DNA from: Planococcus maritimus
Lineage (GTDB): Bacteria; Bacillota; Bacilli; Bacillales_A; Planococcaceae
Assembly: GCF_001592825.1 (NCBI RefSeq)
Contig: NZ_LTZG01000021.1
Span: forward strand, 293,205 to 357,204
Reading direction: 5' to 3'
DNA length: 64,000 nucleotides
Positions 1 through 9,568 of the stretch are shown here, one piece after another; within the stretch, counting starts at the first letter, position 1, and every line of letters begins with the position of its first letter. Made by a program: the position numbers and the translations under genes. Below the pieces are notes generated by a model. The model made no database searches, was not told where the DNA came from, and saw only the letters and a list, made by a program, of their open reading frames with translations.

Positions 1-6
1 TTGACC

Positions 7-38
7 AAAACCCTTCAGGTTTACCTGGAGGGTTTTTT
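7..38. terminator. Intrinsic terminator at the left edge
   Basis: A 13-bp stem starting AAAACCCT and ending AGGGTTTT surrounds a TTTA loop and is followed by a T run. It presumably ends a gene lying left of the window. The symmetry allows either orientation. Confidence 0.75.
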
Positions 39-125
39 CTATGCCATCATTTTCAGGCTGTTTTTCAAACTGCCGCGAGAAATATGCCTCCTCTCTTGGT
101 TTCGTCGATTCCTTACCCTGACTGT

Positions 126-133
126 GCTAAACT
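126..133 (+). promoter_or_regulatory. Possible extended -10 promoter of the BtuF-like gene
   Basis: TGC-TAAACT is an extended -10 match (TGn plus a 4/6-5/6 hexamer) 24 nt before the chosen ATG. No good -35 is seen, so this is a weak call. Confidence 0.3.
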
Positions 134-156
134 GGTTCCATAAAGGAGGCGTTTTA

Positions 157-969
157 ATGCGAATCGTATCCATTTGCCCAAGCAATACTGAATTGCTCGC
201 TTTTTTAAATGCCGATCACTTGCTCGTCGGTGTCGATGATTATTCCGACTGGCCAAAGAGCATTGATGGCCTTCCGCGTCTCGGACCGGATTTATCCATC
301 CGCATGGACGAAGTAGAAGCTCTTGCACCGGACCTTGTACTGGCGTCACTCAGCGTACCTGGCATGGAAAAAAACATTGAAGAACTCAAACAGCGCAAGA
401 TCCCCCACCTTATCCTCGATCCACAATCGCTCACTGACATCCGAAGCGATTTGAAGACAGTGGCTGATGCCATAAACTTTGACAGCTCAGCAGTGCTCGA
501 GGAATACGACGAGGCGATCCACGAACTGAAAAAACGCGGCGACAGTACAAGCTCCTCCCCTTCCCTGTACTGGGAATGGTGGCCAAAGCCTGTGTTCACT
601 CCCGGAGGCGTCAACTGGCTCAGCGAAATTAGCCGGTTAATCGGTGCCCGCAATTGTTTCGAAGATGAAGAGACCGCGAACATCCAAACCGATTGGGATG
701 CAGTTAGGCAACGAGAGCCAGACTTTATTTTACTTGCTTGGGTCGGCATCATGACTTCAAAGGTCAAACCAGAATTGGTATTAAAACGGCCTGACTGGCA
801 ATCCATGAAAGCGATCGACCATATCCACGTCATGGAAGAGGCTTTATTTTGCCGGCCATCCCCTAGATTAATCGAAGGCGCCATTAAGCTCGGCAAACTT
901 GTTCACCCACTGGCGTTCGAAGATTTTCCGCTTCCTTCTTTTATTAAGGAAAAGCAATCGAATAGATAG
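157..969 (+). CDS. BtuF/FepB-like substrate-binding protein without signal peptide
   Basis: This 270-aa protein has the fold signature of the class III periplasmic-binding family used for cobalamin and iron-siderophore uptake: an N-terminal IVSICPSNTE segment, the VDEVEAL-type helix (MDEVEALAPDLVL) and a central helix linking two lobes. The ATG at 157 is chosen because AAAGGAGG lies 8 nt upstream; the reading frame stays open further upstream, but those residues look non-coding. There is no signal peptide or lipobox, so the product should be cytosolic. No permease or ATPase lies beside it in the window. Cytosolic relatives are usually annotated as cobalamin-binding protein; the ligand is not shown here. 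Confidence 0.8.
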   Translation: MRIVSICPSNTELLAFLNADHLLVGVDDYSDWPKSIDGLPRLGPDLSIRMDEVEALAPDLVLASLSVPGMEKNIEELKQRKIPHLILDPQSLTDIRSDLKTVADAINFDSSAVLEEYDEAIHELKKRGDSTSSSPSLYWEWWPKPVFTPGGVNWLSEISRLIGARNCFEDEETANIQTDWDAVRQREPDFILLAWVGIMTSKVKPELVLKRPDWQSMKAIDHIHVMEEALFCRPSPRLIEGAIKLGKLVHPLAFEDFPLPSFIKEKQSNR

Positions 970-980
970 GATCGACACGC

Positions 981-1022
981 AAAAAATCCAGCGGCGCATT
1001 GAAAGCGCCGCTGGATTTTTTT
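981..1022. terminator. Bidirectional terminator between converging genes
   Basis: A 17-bp perfect stem (AAAAAATCCAGCGGCGC and its complement) with loop ATTGAAA carries A and T runs on both flanks, so it can serve the BtuF-like gene and the stress protein gene that converge here. Confidence 0.9.
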
Positions 1023-1025
1023 CTT

Positions 1026-1574
1026 TTAAAGTTGGTTGCGTCCCGGTTCAGTATCCCCGCGAATATTCGTCGAGCCTTGTGTTCCGATCAATGGATCTTC
1101 GCCTTCTTTCAAGCGGTTCACGTCGCTTGGCTCAGATTGCTTCGTTTTATCTTCTTCCACTAACACAAGAATGCGTCCTTCTTTGAATTGCTCTTCGTAA
1201 CTTTTCGCTTCATCTTCCGGCACGCCTAGGCCGATTAAAGCACCCGCAATCCCGCCAACGCCCGCGCCAGCTACTGCGCCAGTCAGGCCAGCCGCAATTG
1301 GACCCGCTGCGACAATTGGCCCAATCCCAGGGATCGCTAGCGCCCCAAGGCCTGCCAACACACCTCCAAGGCCGCCAAGCGCACCTCCAGTAGCCGCGCC
1401 AGCTGCCGCGCCTTCACTGGCCTGGGTTCCGGTTTCTTCGGTTACACGCTCCACGTCTTTTTTATCTTTACTAAGAACCGAAATGTCTTCATCTCGGTAG
1501 CCTTGCCGCTGAAGATCCTCGATTACTTCCACTGCTTCCATTTCCGTTCCGTATGACCCGACTACTCGTGACAT
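1026..1574 (-). CDS. General stress protein with YflT-type N-terminal domain
   Basis: The 182-aa product begins with a YflT-like (general stress protein 17M) domain, roughly residues 1-60, with the motif RVVGSYGTEMEAVEVIEDL. A glycine/alanine-rich hydrophobic stretch follows (about residues 52-118) that could span or associate with a membrane. The tail is hydrophilic and charged. AAGGGAGGA lies at suitable spacing before the ATG. A good sigma-B promoter match sits upstream at 1631-1655, which fits the family's known membership in the general stress regulon. The biochemical role of this family is not established. Confidence 0.82.
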   Translation of the reverse strand: MSRVVGSYGTEMEAVEVIEDLQRQGYRDEDISVLSKDKKDVERVTEETGTQASEGAAAGAATGGALGGLGGVLAGLGALAIPGIGPIVAAGPIAAGLTGAVAGAGVGGIAGALIGLGVPEDEAKSYEEQFKEGRILVLVEEDKTKQSEPSDVNRLKEGEDPLIGTQGSTNIRGDTEPGRNQL

Positions 1575-1630
1575 CTCTTTCGTCCTCCCTTGTATGAGTT
1601 CCTATATTGGTTTATGTATCTAAGATTGTC

Positions 1631-1655
1631 TTTCCCTGTCAAAAGGGTATTAAAC
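1631..1655 (-). promoter_or_regulatory. Candidate sigma-B promoter of the general stress gene
   Basis: Reading the minus strand, GTTTAA (1655-1650) and GGGAAA (1636-1631) are separated by exactly 13 nt. This fits the Bacillus sigma-B consensus GTTTAA-N12-14-GGGWAW at every position. The start codon is about 50 nt downstream. Confidence 0.75.
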
Positions 1656-1670
1656 CTGTGCGGGCACTTG

Positions 1671-1700
1671 AAAAGCCGCCTGCGTCAGCAAGCGGCTTTT
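1671..1700 (-). terminator. Terminator after tyrS
   Basis: AAAAGCCGC and GCGGCTTTT form a stem with an inner TGC/GCA extension five bases beyond the tyrS stop codon. The T run is short (four), so termination may be moderate. Confidence 0.65.
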
Positions 1701-1704
1701 GTGT

Positions 1705-2970
<1,266 letters not shown>

Positions 2971-3014
2971 CTAATTTTCCTCCTCTATTTTTGATTCACC
3001 TGATTGCCGGGACA

Positions 3015-3241
3015 CAAAAAAGCCCCTGCATGAAATTCATGCAGGGACGCATATGCGCGGTACCACCCAGCTTGGAGGACGTAGCCTCCCACTCGAATGT
3101 GCCAGACGGGGCACTTCCGCAAACTCCAGGCCTGTAATTCGTGGCATGCGTTTTGGCCGGTTCGCACCTCCCACCGGCTCTCTGATTTCAAAACTGCATG
3201 CCCTACTGCGGACCTTTCTTCGCTTGATTATAAAGATTCTA
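3015..3241 (-). promoter_or_regulatory. T-box leader of tyrS
   Basis: The minus strand carries the T-box core GGGTGGTACCGCG (3068-3056), followed by a terminator hairpin (CCCTGCATGAA arm, six T) at about 3046-3015. Upstream are the typical AGAGAG and GGTGCGAACCGG elements of stem I. In the probable specifier loop (GAATTACAGG) UAC, a tyrosine codon, lies at 3136-3134. The core and terminator are certain; the exact specifier register is inferred. Confidence 0.9.
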
Positions 3242-3247
3242 TACTGT

Positions 3248-3275
3248 AGTGTACTCGAATCCTAAAGATTGTCAA
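3248..3275 (-). promoter_or_regulatory. tyrS promoter
   Basis: TTGACA (3275-3270) and TACACT (3253-3248) are separated by 16 nt, placing the RNA start at about 3241, just upstream of the T-box leader. Confidence 0.6.
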
Positions 3276-3301
3276 TATCTTTCGTTTCAATTATCGGATT
3301 A

Positions 3302-3310
3302 TGCTATAAT
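3302..3310 (+). promoter_or_regulatory. Extended -10 promoter of the penicillin-binding protein gene
   Basis: TGC-TATAAT is a perfect extended -10 element 28 nt before the GTG start. No strong -35 is present. It lies back to back with the tyrS promoter. Confidence 0.6.
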
Positions 3311-3337
3311 AGAAAAGATTTTTAGGAGGGGGATAAT

Positions 3338-6300
3338 GTGCAAGATAAACTCAGAAGATGGTTATTGAAGGCAGAAGAAACAACCGATAAATGGACGTCC
3401 CACAAATGGTTTAAACGATTCAAAATCACCACGGGAGTCATTTGGAATTTGGCAATCATTGTAGCGATTATTTTGGTAGCAGGTGGCGTATTCGCTGCAT
3501 CGGCAGGAGCTGGCTATTTCGCTTCCCTCGTGGACGAAGAACAGCTGCGGACCGAGGATGAAATGCTGTCAGACATTTACAGCTATGAGGAAACTTCTCA
3601 ATTGTATTTTGCCGACAATACCTACCTTGGCAAATTGCAGACCGACCTTGACCGTGAAGAAACGACATTAGAAGATGTTTCTGATGTTGCTATTGATGCG
3701 GTACTAGCTACCGAAGACGAATATTTCTTCGAACATGATGGCATTGTCCCGAAAGCGATCATGCGCGGATTGTTCCAGGATGTCTCTAACTCAGACAGCC
3801 AATCAGGAGGATCCACGTTAACTCAGCAATTGATTAAAAACCAAATTCTGACGAACGAAGTCTCCTACGAACGAAAAGCAAAAGAAATTCTCTTGGCTAT
3901 GCGCCTCGAAAAATTCATGACCAAAGAAGAAATCATGGAAGCCTATTTGAACATCATTCCTTATGGCCGAAATTCAGCTGGCATGAACATCGCTGGGATT
4001 GAGACTGCGGCAAAAGGCATATTTAATGTGCCAGCGAGCGACTTGAACTTGCCGCAAGCGGCATTCATCGCCGGCATCCCGAAAGCGCCTTTCAGCTATA
4101 CGCCTTATGCGGCCGGTGGGGTCCCTAAAAAAGGGGAGGCTTTGGAACCTGGCCTCAACCGTATGAAAACGGTACTTTATCGCATGCTTGAAACAGGCTA
4201 CATCACAGAAGCTGAATACCAAGAAGCGCTGGAGTACGATATCGCTGCAGACTTTAGAACGGGCGAAACCCGTTCATACGAAGACCATCCTTTCGTGACG
4301 ACTGAGTTGGAAAAACGTGCAACTCGTATCATTATGGATGTGTTGGCAGAACAAAATGGCGTCGATCCTGAAACACTTGACCAAGACCAAAACTTATACG
4401 AAGAATATGCGATTTTAGCTGACCGTGCAGTGCGTTCGAATGGCTACCGTATCCATTCAAGTATCAATAAAGACCTGTACATCGCACAAGATAAAGCACA
4501 AAAAGCGTACCAAGGATACGGCACGACCTTGTCCGAGGATTATATTGACGAAAACGGCGAAACCAAAACCCGCCAATTGCCTGTCCAAGTCGGCAGTGTC
4601 ACTTTGGAAAACGACACCGGCCGCATCTTGAGCTTTGTCGGCGGGCGTGATCACGAAATTGAAAAACTGAACCACGCAACCCAAGCCTACCGATCGATCG
4701 GATCGACGGTTAAGCCTTTACTTGTTTATGGCCCAGCCTTGGAAAATGGCTTGATCGGCGCTGGCAGCCCAGTAGTCGATGTGAAGTTCACATTAAACGA
4801 CAACGGTAAACCATATGAACCAGCTAACTTTGTTCCAACAAGCGAGCAAGGCATCATGCCAGCGCGTGACGCACTGGCCCAATCGCAAAACCTTCCTGCA
4901 TTGCGTTTGTTTGCGCAAATGCGTGACGATATGCCGATCCAATACTTGATCGACAATGGCTTCTCGCGCGTAGAGGAAAATGATGGCGTCGTTTCTGCAG
5001 CACTCGGCGGCGGTATCGAAGGTTCTGTTGAAGAAGTTGCGAACGCTTATGCCGCACTCGCCAATGGCGGCAAGCATATGGAAACGACCATGATCGATAA
5101 GATCGAAGATGCAGACGGCAATGTCATTTATGAACACGAAGTCGAAGCAAAAGATGTCTTCACGCCACAAGCGTCGTATGTATTGACCGATATGCTGCGC
5201 GATGTTTTCAAAACGGACCGCGGAACGGCTAGCCGTGCGAATGGCATGCTGAAATTCAATGCCGATTTTGCTGGTAAGACCGGAACGACACAAGACACTA
5301 AAGATGTCTGGCTTGTCGGCTATAACCCGAACATCACGATGGGTGTTTGGCTTGGCTATGATCAAGAAAAATTCACCCTGGATAATTTCCGGAACCAGAA
5401 TTTACAGCCATCCGTCCGCGTCAATCAATTGTGGGCAAACTTAATGAATACAACTTATGATGTGGCACCTGACGCAATTGGCTCTGGCGATACATTTAAA
5501 GAACCTGAAGGTGTCGTCTCCCGTTCATTCTGCGGCATTTCTGGATTTGCGCCAAACGATGCTTGTAAAAAAGCGGGCTTGGTCCGTTCCGATTTGTTCA
5601 TCGCGGATATCATGACGCCAAAAGCTGGCGATGATAGCTTGAGCAGTGGATCGTATACGACCATCAATGGCAAGCGCTATGCTGCCTTATCAACTACACC
5701 AAGTGAATTTGTATCTGGCGGTGGCCTCGGCGTGTCTGAGGAATATGTTGACCGCATGCTCGCACCATTCGGCGGAGATGCAGGGAAATTATTCCCTGGC
5801 AGTTCACGATTCAGCAACGTCGTTTCAAGTGCTACATTTGATGCAGACAGTGCAGCCCCTGCCCCGGTCGGAACTTCGATCAACGGACGCACCATCACGT
5901 GGAGCGATTCCGCTTCGAATGATGTCGTCGGTTACCGCGTATTCCGAAACGGCAGCAGAGTTTCTTCTGTATCAGAATCGAGCAGCAACTCCTATAGTGC
6001 GCCTGGCCCTGGAACGTATACAGTTGTCGCAGTGGACATTACAGGCCGTCAATCGGCTGCTTCCAACGGCGTAACGATCGAAGCGCCAAAACCGGAACCG
6101 AAGCCGGAACCAGCTCCTGAACCGGAACCGGAAAAAGAACAAGCTCCGGAACCACCGCAAGAAACTGAAAAACCGGAACCGGAAGAAAAACCGGCCGAGG
6201 AAAAACCGGCTCCTGAAGAACCAGAGGAACCGGAGGAACCCGAAGAAGAAGAACCTGAAGAGGAAGAACCTGAAGAGGAAGAAGAAGAGGAAGAACCCGA

Positions 6301-6355
6301 AGAGCCTTCAGAACCAGACACTGAAGCTCCTGAAAGTGAAGAAGACGCAGCATAA
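3338..6355 (+). CDS. Class A penicillin-binding protein (PBP1A type) with acidic tail
   Basis: A bifunctional, membrane-anchored peptidoglycan polymerase and cross-linking enzyme of 1005 aa. One membrane segment spans about residues 34-60. The GT51 glycosyltransferase domain follows, with catalytic Glu126 in EDEYFFEHDG and GGSTLTQQ at 157-164. The transpeptidase domain has STVK (Ser456, Lys459), SQN (516-518) and KTGT (647-650). After it come a fibronectin-III-like module (about residues 845-910) and a ~95-residue Pro/Glu-rich low-complexity tail. The start is GTG: the ATG two bases earlier is out of frame and stops at once, and AGGAGGGGG precedes both. All catalytic motifs are intact. Which B. 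subtilis paralogue it matches is not clear. Confidence 0.95.
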   Translation: MQDKLRRWLLKAEETTDKWTSHKWFKRFKITTGVIWNLAIIVAIILVAGGVFAASAGAGYFASLVDEEQLRTEDEMLSDIYSYEETSQLYFADNTYLGKLQTDLDREETTLEDVSDVAIDAVLATEDEYFFEHDGIVPKAIMRGLFQDVSNSDSQSGGSTLTQQLIKNQILTNEVSYERKAKEILLAMRLEKFMTKEEIMEAYLNIIPYGRNSAGMNIAGIETAAKGIFNVPASDLNLPQAAFIAGIPKAPFSYTPYAAGGVPKKGEALEPGLNRMKTVLYRMLETGYITEAEYQEALEYDIAADFRTGETRSYEDHPFVTTELEKRATRIIMDVLAEQNGVDPETLDQDQNLYEEYAILADRAVRSNGYRIHSSINKDLYIAQDKAQKAYQGYGTTLSEDYIDENGETKTRQLPVQVGSVTLENDTGRILSFVGGRDHEIEKLNHATQAYRSIGSTVKPLLVYGPALENGLIGAGSPVVDVKFTLNDNGKPYEPANFVPTSEQGIMPARDALAQSQNLPALRLFAQMRDDMPIQYLIDNGFSRVEENDGVVSAALGGGIEGSVEEVANAYAALANGGKHMETTMIDKIEDADGNVIYEHEVEAKDVFTPQASYVLTDMLRDVFKTDRGTASRANGMLKFNADFAGKTGTTQDTKDVWLVGYNPNITMGVWLGYDQEKFTLDNFRNQNLQPSVRVNQLWANLMNTTYDVAPDAIGSGDTFKEPEGVVSRSFCGISGFAPNDACKKAGLVRSDLFIADIMTPKAGDDSLSSGSYTTINGKRYAALSTTPSEFVSGGGLGVSEEYVDRMLAPFGGDAGKLFPGSSRFSNVVSSATFDADSAAPAPVGTSINGRTITWSDSASNDVVGYRVFRNGSRVSSVSESSSNSYSAPGPGTYTVVAVDITGRQSAASNGVTIEAPKPEPKPEPAPEPEPEKEQAPEPPQETEKPEPEEKPAEEKPAPEEPEEPEEPEEEEPEEEEPEEEEEEEEPEEPSEPDTEAPESEEDAA

Positions 6356-6357
6356 CG

Positions 6358-6388
6358 AAAGCCCCTCTGCATTAGCAGAGGGGCTTTT
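6358..6388. terminator. Bidirectional terminator between pbp and acsA
   Basis: AAAGCCCCTCTGC-ATTA-GCAGAGGGGCTTTT is a perfect 13-bp stem three bases after the pbp stop and next to the acsA stop on the other strand. Confidence 0.9.
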
Positions 6389-6389
6389 A

Positions 6390-8111
6390 CTAGTCTTCCA
6401 TTGTGGACAAATCGCCAGTCGGCAAATCCAATTCCCACGCTTTCAAGACGCGGCGCATGATTTTGCCGCTTCGTGTTTTCGGAAGCTTGTCTTTAAATTC
6501 GATTTCACGCGGTGCTGCGTGTGCAGCCAATTCTTTTTTAACGAACTGACGGATTTCTTCAATCAATTCATCGGACGGCTCATAACCTTCTACGAGCGCA
6601 ACGAAGGCTTTAATGATTTCTCCGCGTACCGGATCGGGTTTTCCGATGACACCTGCCTCGGCTACCGCTGGATGCTCCAGCAGTTTGCTTTCTACTTCAA
6701 ACGGGCCGACCCGTTCGCCAGAAGTCATGATGACATCATCGACTCTGCCCTGGAACCAGAAATACCCGTCTTCATCCATATAGGCTGAGTCGCCGGACAC
6801 ATACCACTCATCATTCAAGAAATAGGAATCGTATTTTTGCGGATTGTTCCAGATTTGCCGCATCATGGATGGCCATCCTTTTTTGATCGCCAGATTGCCC
6901 ATTTGGTTGGCTGGCAATTCCGTGCCTTGATCGTCAACGATCGCTGCTTGAACCCCCGGGATCGGTTTGCCCATTGAACCTGGCTTGATCGCCATCGACG
7001 GGTAATTGCAAATGACTTGTCCACCTGTTTCCGTCATCCACCACGTATCGTGGATGCGTTTATCGAAAACTTGCGCTCCCCATTTGACGACTTCTGGATT
7101 TAGCGGTTCCCCAACAGACAAGACGTGGCGCAAAGTTGAAAGATTGTATTCTTTCACTAAAGCGTCTCCTGCTCCCATCAGCATGCGGAATGCTGTAGGT
7201 GCGCTATACCAGACCGTAACGCCGTAATCTTCAATAGCTTGATACCAAGCATCAGGAGAAAAGCGTCCGCCCAGAATAACGGTTGTGACACCATTGAGCC
7301 ACGGAGAGAACACGCCATATGCTGTGCCTGTAACCCATCCGGGGTCAGCTGTGCACCAGTAAATATCTTGCTCTTGAAAATCCAGTACCCATTTACCGGT
7401 TTGATACTGTTGCACCATTGCATATTGCGCATGCAAGACACCCTTAGGTTTGCCGGTAGAGCCGGAAGTATAATGAAGCACCAAGCCATCTTCTTTTTCC
7501 AGCCACTCCACATCGAATTCGTCCGAGCAGGAATTCAGATGCTTCAAGACGTCGACATGGCCATCTGTTTCTTCTGCCCCTTCTTCCCCGACCAGGAAGA
7601 TGGTTTTCAAATTTGGAAGGCGGTCTTTCGGGATACGCGGAAGCAATTCTGGCGTCGTAATGATTGCTTTGGCATTACTATCCTCGAGACGGTCATAAAT
7701 GGCCCCTTCCATAAATGCTTCGAATAACGGTCCAACGATCAAGCCCATCTTCAACGCTCCGAACATAAGGAAATATAATTCAGGAGAACGGGGCATAAAG
7801 ATGAAGATACGGTCCCCTTTTTCCAAGTCGGAATGTGATTTCAATAGATTTGCCGCACGGTTCGTCATGCGTTTCATTTCGTAAAATGTATAAGTTTCAT
7901 TCCGATGTTGATCTATATAATAGAGAGCAACTTTGTTTTTACGATCCGATTCAGCATGGCGATCAATCGCCTCATGGGCCATATTGATTTTCCCGGTTTT
8001 CGCCCAGCTGAACTCTTTTTCAACTTCGGACCAGTCAAAATTCGCTGACTGCTCTTCGTAATTATGTAAATGATGCTTTCCTGGTTTTGCTGGTAACGCT
8101 TCCACTCTCAC
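6390..8111 (-). CDS. acsA: Acetyl-CoA synthetase (AMP-forming)
   Basis: It activates acetate to acetyl-CoA through acetyl-AMP. The 573-aa product shows the ANL-superfamily signatures YTSGSTGKPKGVLH, TWWMTETGG, GRVDDVIMTSGERVGPFEVE and the C-terminal RSGKIMRR. Lys550 in that last motif is the residue acetylated by AcuA in B. subtilis. I chose GTG at 8111 because the protein then begins MRVEALPA, aligning with B. subtilis AcsA, and AGGAAAGG lies 9 nt upstream; the in-frame ATG at 8120 would abut the ribosome site. It is divergent from acuABC, as in Bacillus. Confidence 0.95.
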   Translation of the reverse strand: MRVEALPAKPGKHHLHNYEEQSANFDWSEVEKEFSWAKTGKINMAHEAIDRHAESDRKNKVALYYIDQHRNETYTFYEMKRMTNRAANLLKSHSDLEKGDRIFIFMPRSPELYFLMFGALKMGLIVGPLFEAFMEGAIYDRLEDSNAKAIITTPELLPRIPKDRLPNLKTIFLVGEEGAEETDGHVDVLKHLNSCSDEFDVEWLEKEDGLVLHYTSGSTGKPKGVLHAQYAMVQQYQTGKWVLDFQEQDIYWCTADPGWVTGTAYGVFSPWLNGVTTVILGGRFSPDAWYQAIEDYGVTVWYSAPTAFRMLMGAGDALVKEYNLSTLRHVLSVGEPLNPEVVKWGAQVFDKRIHDTWWMTETGGQVICNYPSMAIKPGSMGKPIPGVQAAIVDDQGTELPANQMGNLAIKKGWPSMMRQIWNNPQKYDSYFLNDEWYVSGDSAYMDEDGYFWFQGRVDDVIMTSGERVGPFEVESKLLEHPAVAEAGVIGKPDPVRGEIIKAFVALVEGYEPSDELIEEIRQFVKKELAAHAAPREIEFKDKLPKTRSGKIMRRVLKAWELDLPTGDLSTMED

Positions 8112-8277
8112 ATAAATCATCCTTTCCTATTGTTTCTCTATATTCTACATCAAGCTGGAAGGGAAATGCTAATAATTTTAATTCTTTAGAAAATACGGTG
8201 TATTTATCCAAGCAACTTTCTTTTCCTTTCCCCCTTCATGTATAATAAAACTAATTGCAACCACAGGCGGTGAAATG

Positions 8278-8910
8278 ATGGAACATAAGAAGACGTACAA
8301 TGCGATGGAGTTAAAAACGAAACACGGACGTATCATCATCGAGGGACCAGTCCCTTCTAGAGAGTTAAAAGAGCTCGATTTCCATGAAGACTTGACGGCT
8401 TTCCGGCCTCCAGAACAGCAGCACAAAGCCATTACAGATATTGCTGATTTGCCAGAAGGGCGCATCTTGATTGCGCGTGACCAGAACATGATTGTTGGGT
8501 ATGTCACATACCTCTACCCCGATCCGCTCGAGCGTTGGTCTGAAGGAAAAATGGAAAATTTGATTGAGCTCGGGGCAATCGAAGTCATCCCGAAGTATCG
8601 GGGCGCCGGCGTCGGCAAAGCGCTGTTACAAGTGTCGATGATGGACGATGCTTTCAACGATTTTATCGTCATCACGACAGAATATTATTGGCATTGGGAT
8701 TTAAAAGGTACTGGACTGAATGTTTGGGAGTACCGTAAAATCATGGAAAAAATGATGCAAGCGGGTGGACTTGAATATTTCGCTACCGACGATCCGGAAA
8801 TTAGCTCACATCCAGCCAATACGCTAATGGCACGCATCGGTTCGCGTGTCGATACAGACTCGATCCAACAGTTCGACCAGCTGCGTTTCATGAACCGCTA
8901 TATGTACTGA
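8278..8910 (+). CDS. acuA: Protein lysine acetyltransferase AcuA
   Basis: A GNAT-family acetyltransferase of 210 aa that in B. subtilis acetylates the active-site lysine of AcsA and switches it off. The acetyl-CoA-binding segment is visible as IPKYRGAGVGKALL, and the family-typical TTEYYWHWDLKG and SSHPANTLMARIG are present. The second of two adjacent ATGs (8278) is preferred: it gives better spacing from GGTGA and the start MEHKKTY matches B. subtilis. First gene of acuABC, directly opposite acsA. Confidence 0.93.
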   Translation: MEHKKTYNAMELKTKHGRIIIEGPVPSRELKELDFHEDLTAFRPPEQQHKAITDIADLPEGRILIARDQNMIVGYVTYLYPDPLERWSEGKMENLIELGAIEVIPKYRGAGVGKALLQVSMMDDAFNDFIVITTEYYWHWDLKGTGLNVWEYRKIMEKMMQAGGLEYFATDDPEISSHPANTLMARIGSRVDTDSIQQFDQLRFMNRYMY

Positions 8911-8929
8911 TTACTAAAGGGGTGTTTGT

Positions 8930-9568
8930 ATGCTGATAGAAGAAATTATGAAGAAAGACGTATTCACGCTGCGTTCAGACCAGACCGTCCAAGACGTGTT
9001 GGATTTGTTTGAAGAAAAACGAATTCGCCACGCCCCCATCGTTGACGATGGAAAAGTTGTCGGCATCGTCACCGATCGTGATTTAAAAGACGCGATGCCT
9101 TCCATGTTTACCGTATCTCCAAAAGGTGAACCGTATAAAAAGAAAGTATCGGAAATCATGACCAAGGATCCGATGATCGCTCACCCGTTAGACTTCGTAG
9201 AGGAGATTGCTTTATTGTTCTATGAGCAAAAAATCGGCTGCTTGCCGGTCGTCAGCCAAAATGAACTTGTGGGCTTTCTAACAGAGACCGACTTGTTGTA
9301 TACGTATATCGAGTTGACTGGTGCGCATCAGCCCGGGTCTCAAATCGAAATTAAAGTGCCCAACCGCTCTGGTGCTCTATACGAAGTGAGCAAAGTGTTT
9401 TATGAGCATAAAGTTAATGTATTAAGCGTCCTCGTCTATCCGGACCGGGAAGACAATGCCAATAAGATATTGGCTTTCCGTATCAAAACGATGAACCCCA
9501 TTTCCATTATTGAAGATTTGCGCAAAGAAGGTTTCGATGTCCTATGGCCGAATCTCTTACAGGAATGA
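8930..9568 (+). CDS. acuB: CBS-ACT domain protein AcuB
   Basis: The 212-aa protein has two CBS domains (about residues 1-60 and 75-130: EIMKKDVFTL, VSEIMTKDPMIAHP) and an ACT-like C-terminal domain (VPNRSGALYEVSKVFYEHKVNVLSVLVYP region, about 140-205). Such pairs bind adenine nucleotides or other small ligands and act as sensors. It lies between the acetylase and the deacetylase of the AcsA control system, but its precise function is not established even in B. subtilis. AAAGGGGTG precedes the ATG; the 3' end overlaps acuC as ATGA. Confidence 0.9.
   Translation: MLIEEIMKKDVFTLRSDQTVQDVLDLFEEKRIRHAPIVDDGKVVGIVTDRDLKDAMPSMFTVSPKGEPYKKKVSEIMTKDPMIAHPLDFVEEIALLFYEQKIGCLPVVSQNELVGFLTETDLLYTYIELTGAHQPGSQIEIKVPNRSGALYEVSKVFYEHKVNVLSVLVYPDREDNANKILAFRIKTMNPISIIEDLRKEGFDVLWPNLLQE

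Noticed and set aside
4793..5365. 190-codon minus-strand open frame inside the PBP gene
   Set aside because: Antisense shadow of the transpeptidase domain; no ribosome site or family match.
6039..6438. Ser/Gly-rich and Leu/Pro-rich minus-strand frames
   Set aside because: Low-complexity mirror of the PBP Pro/Glu tail.
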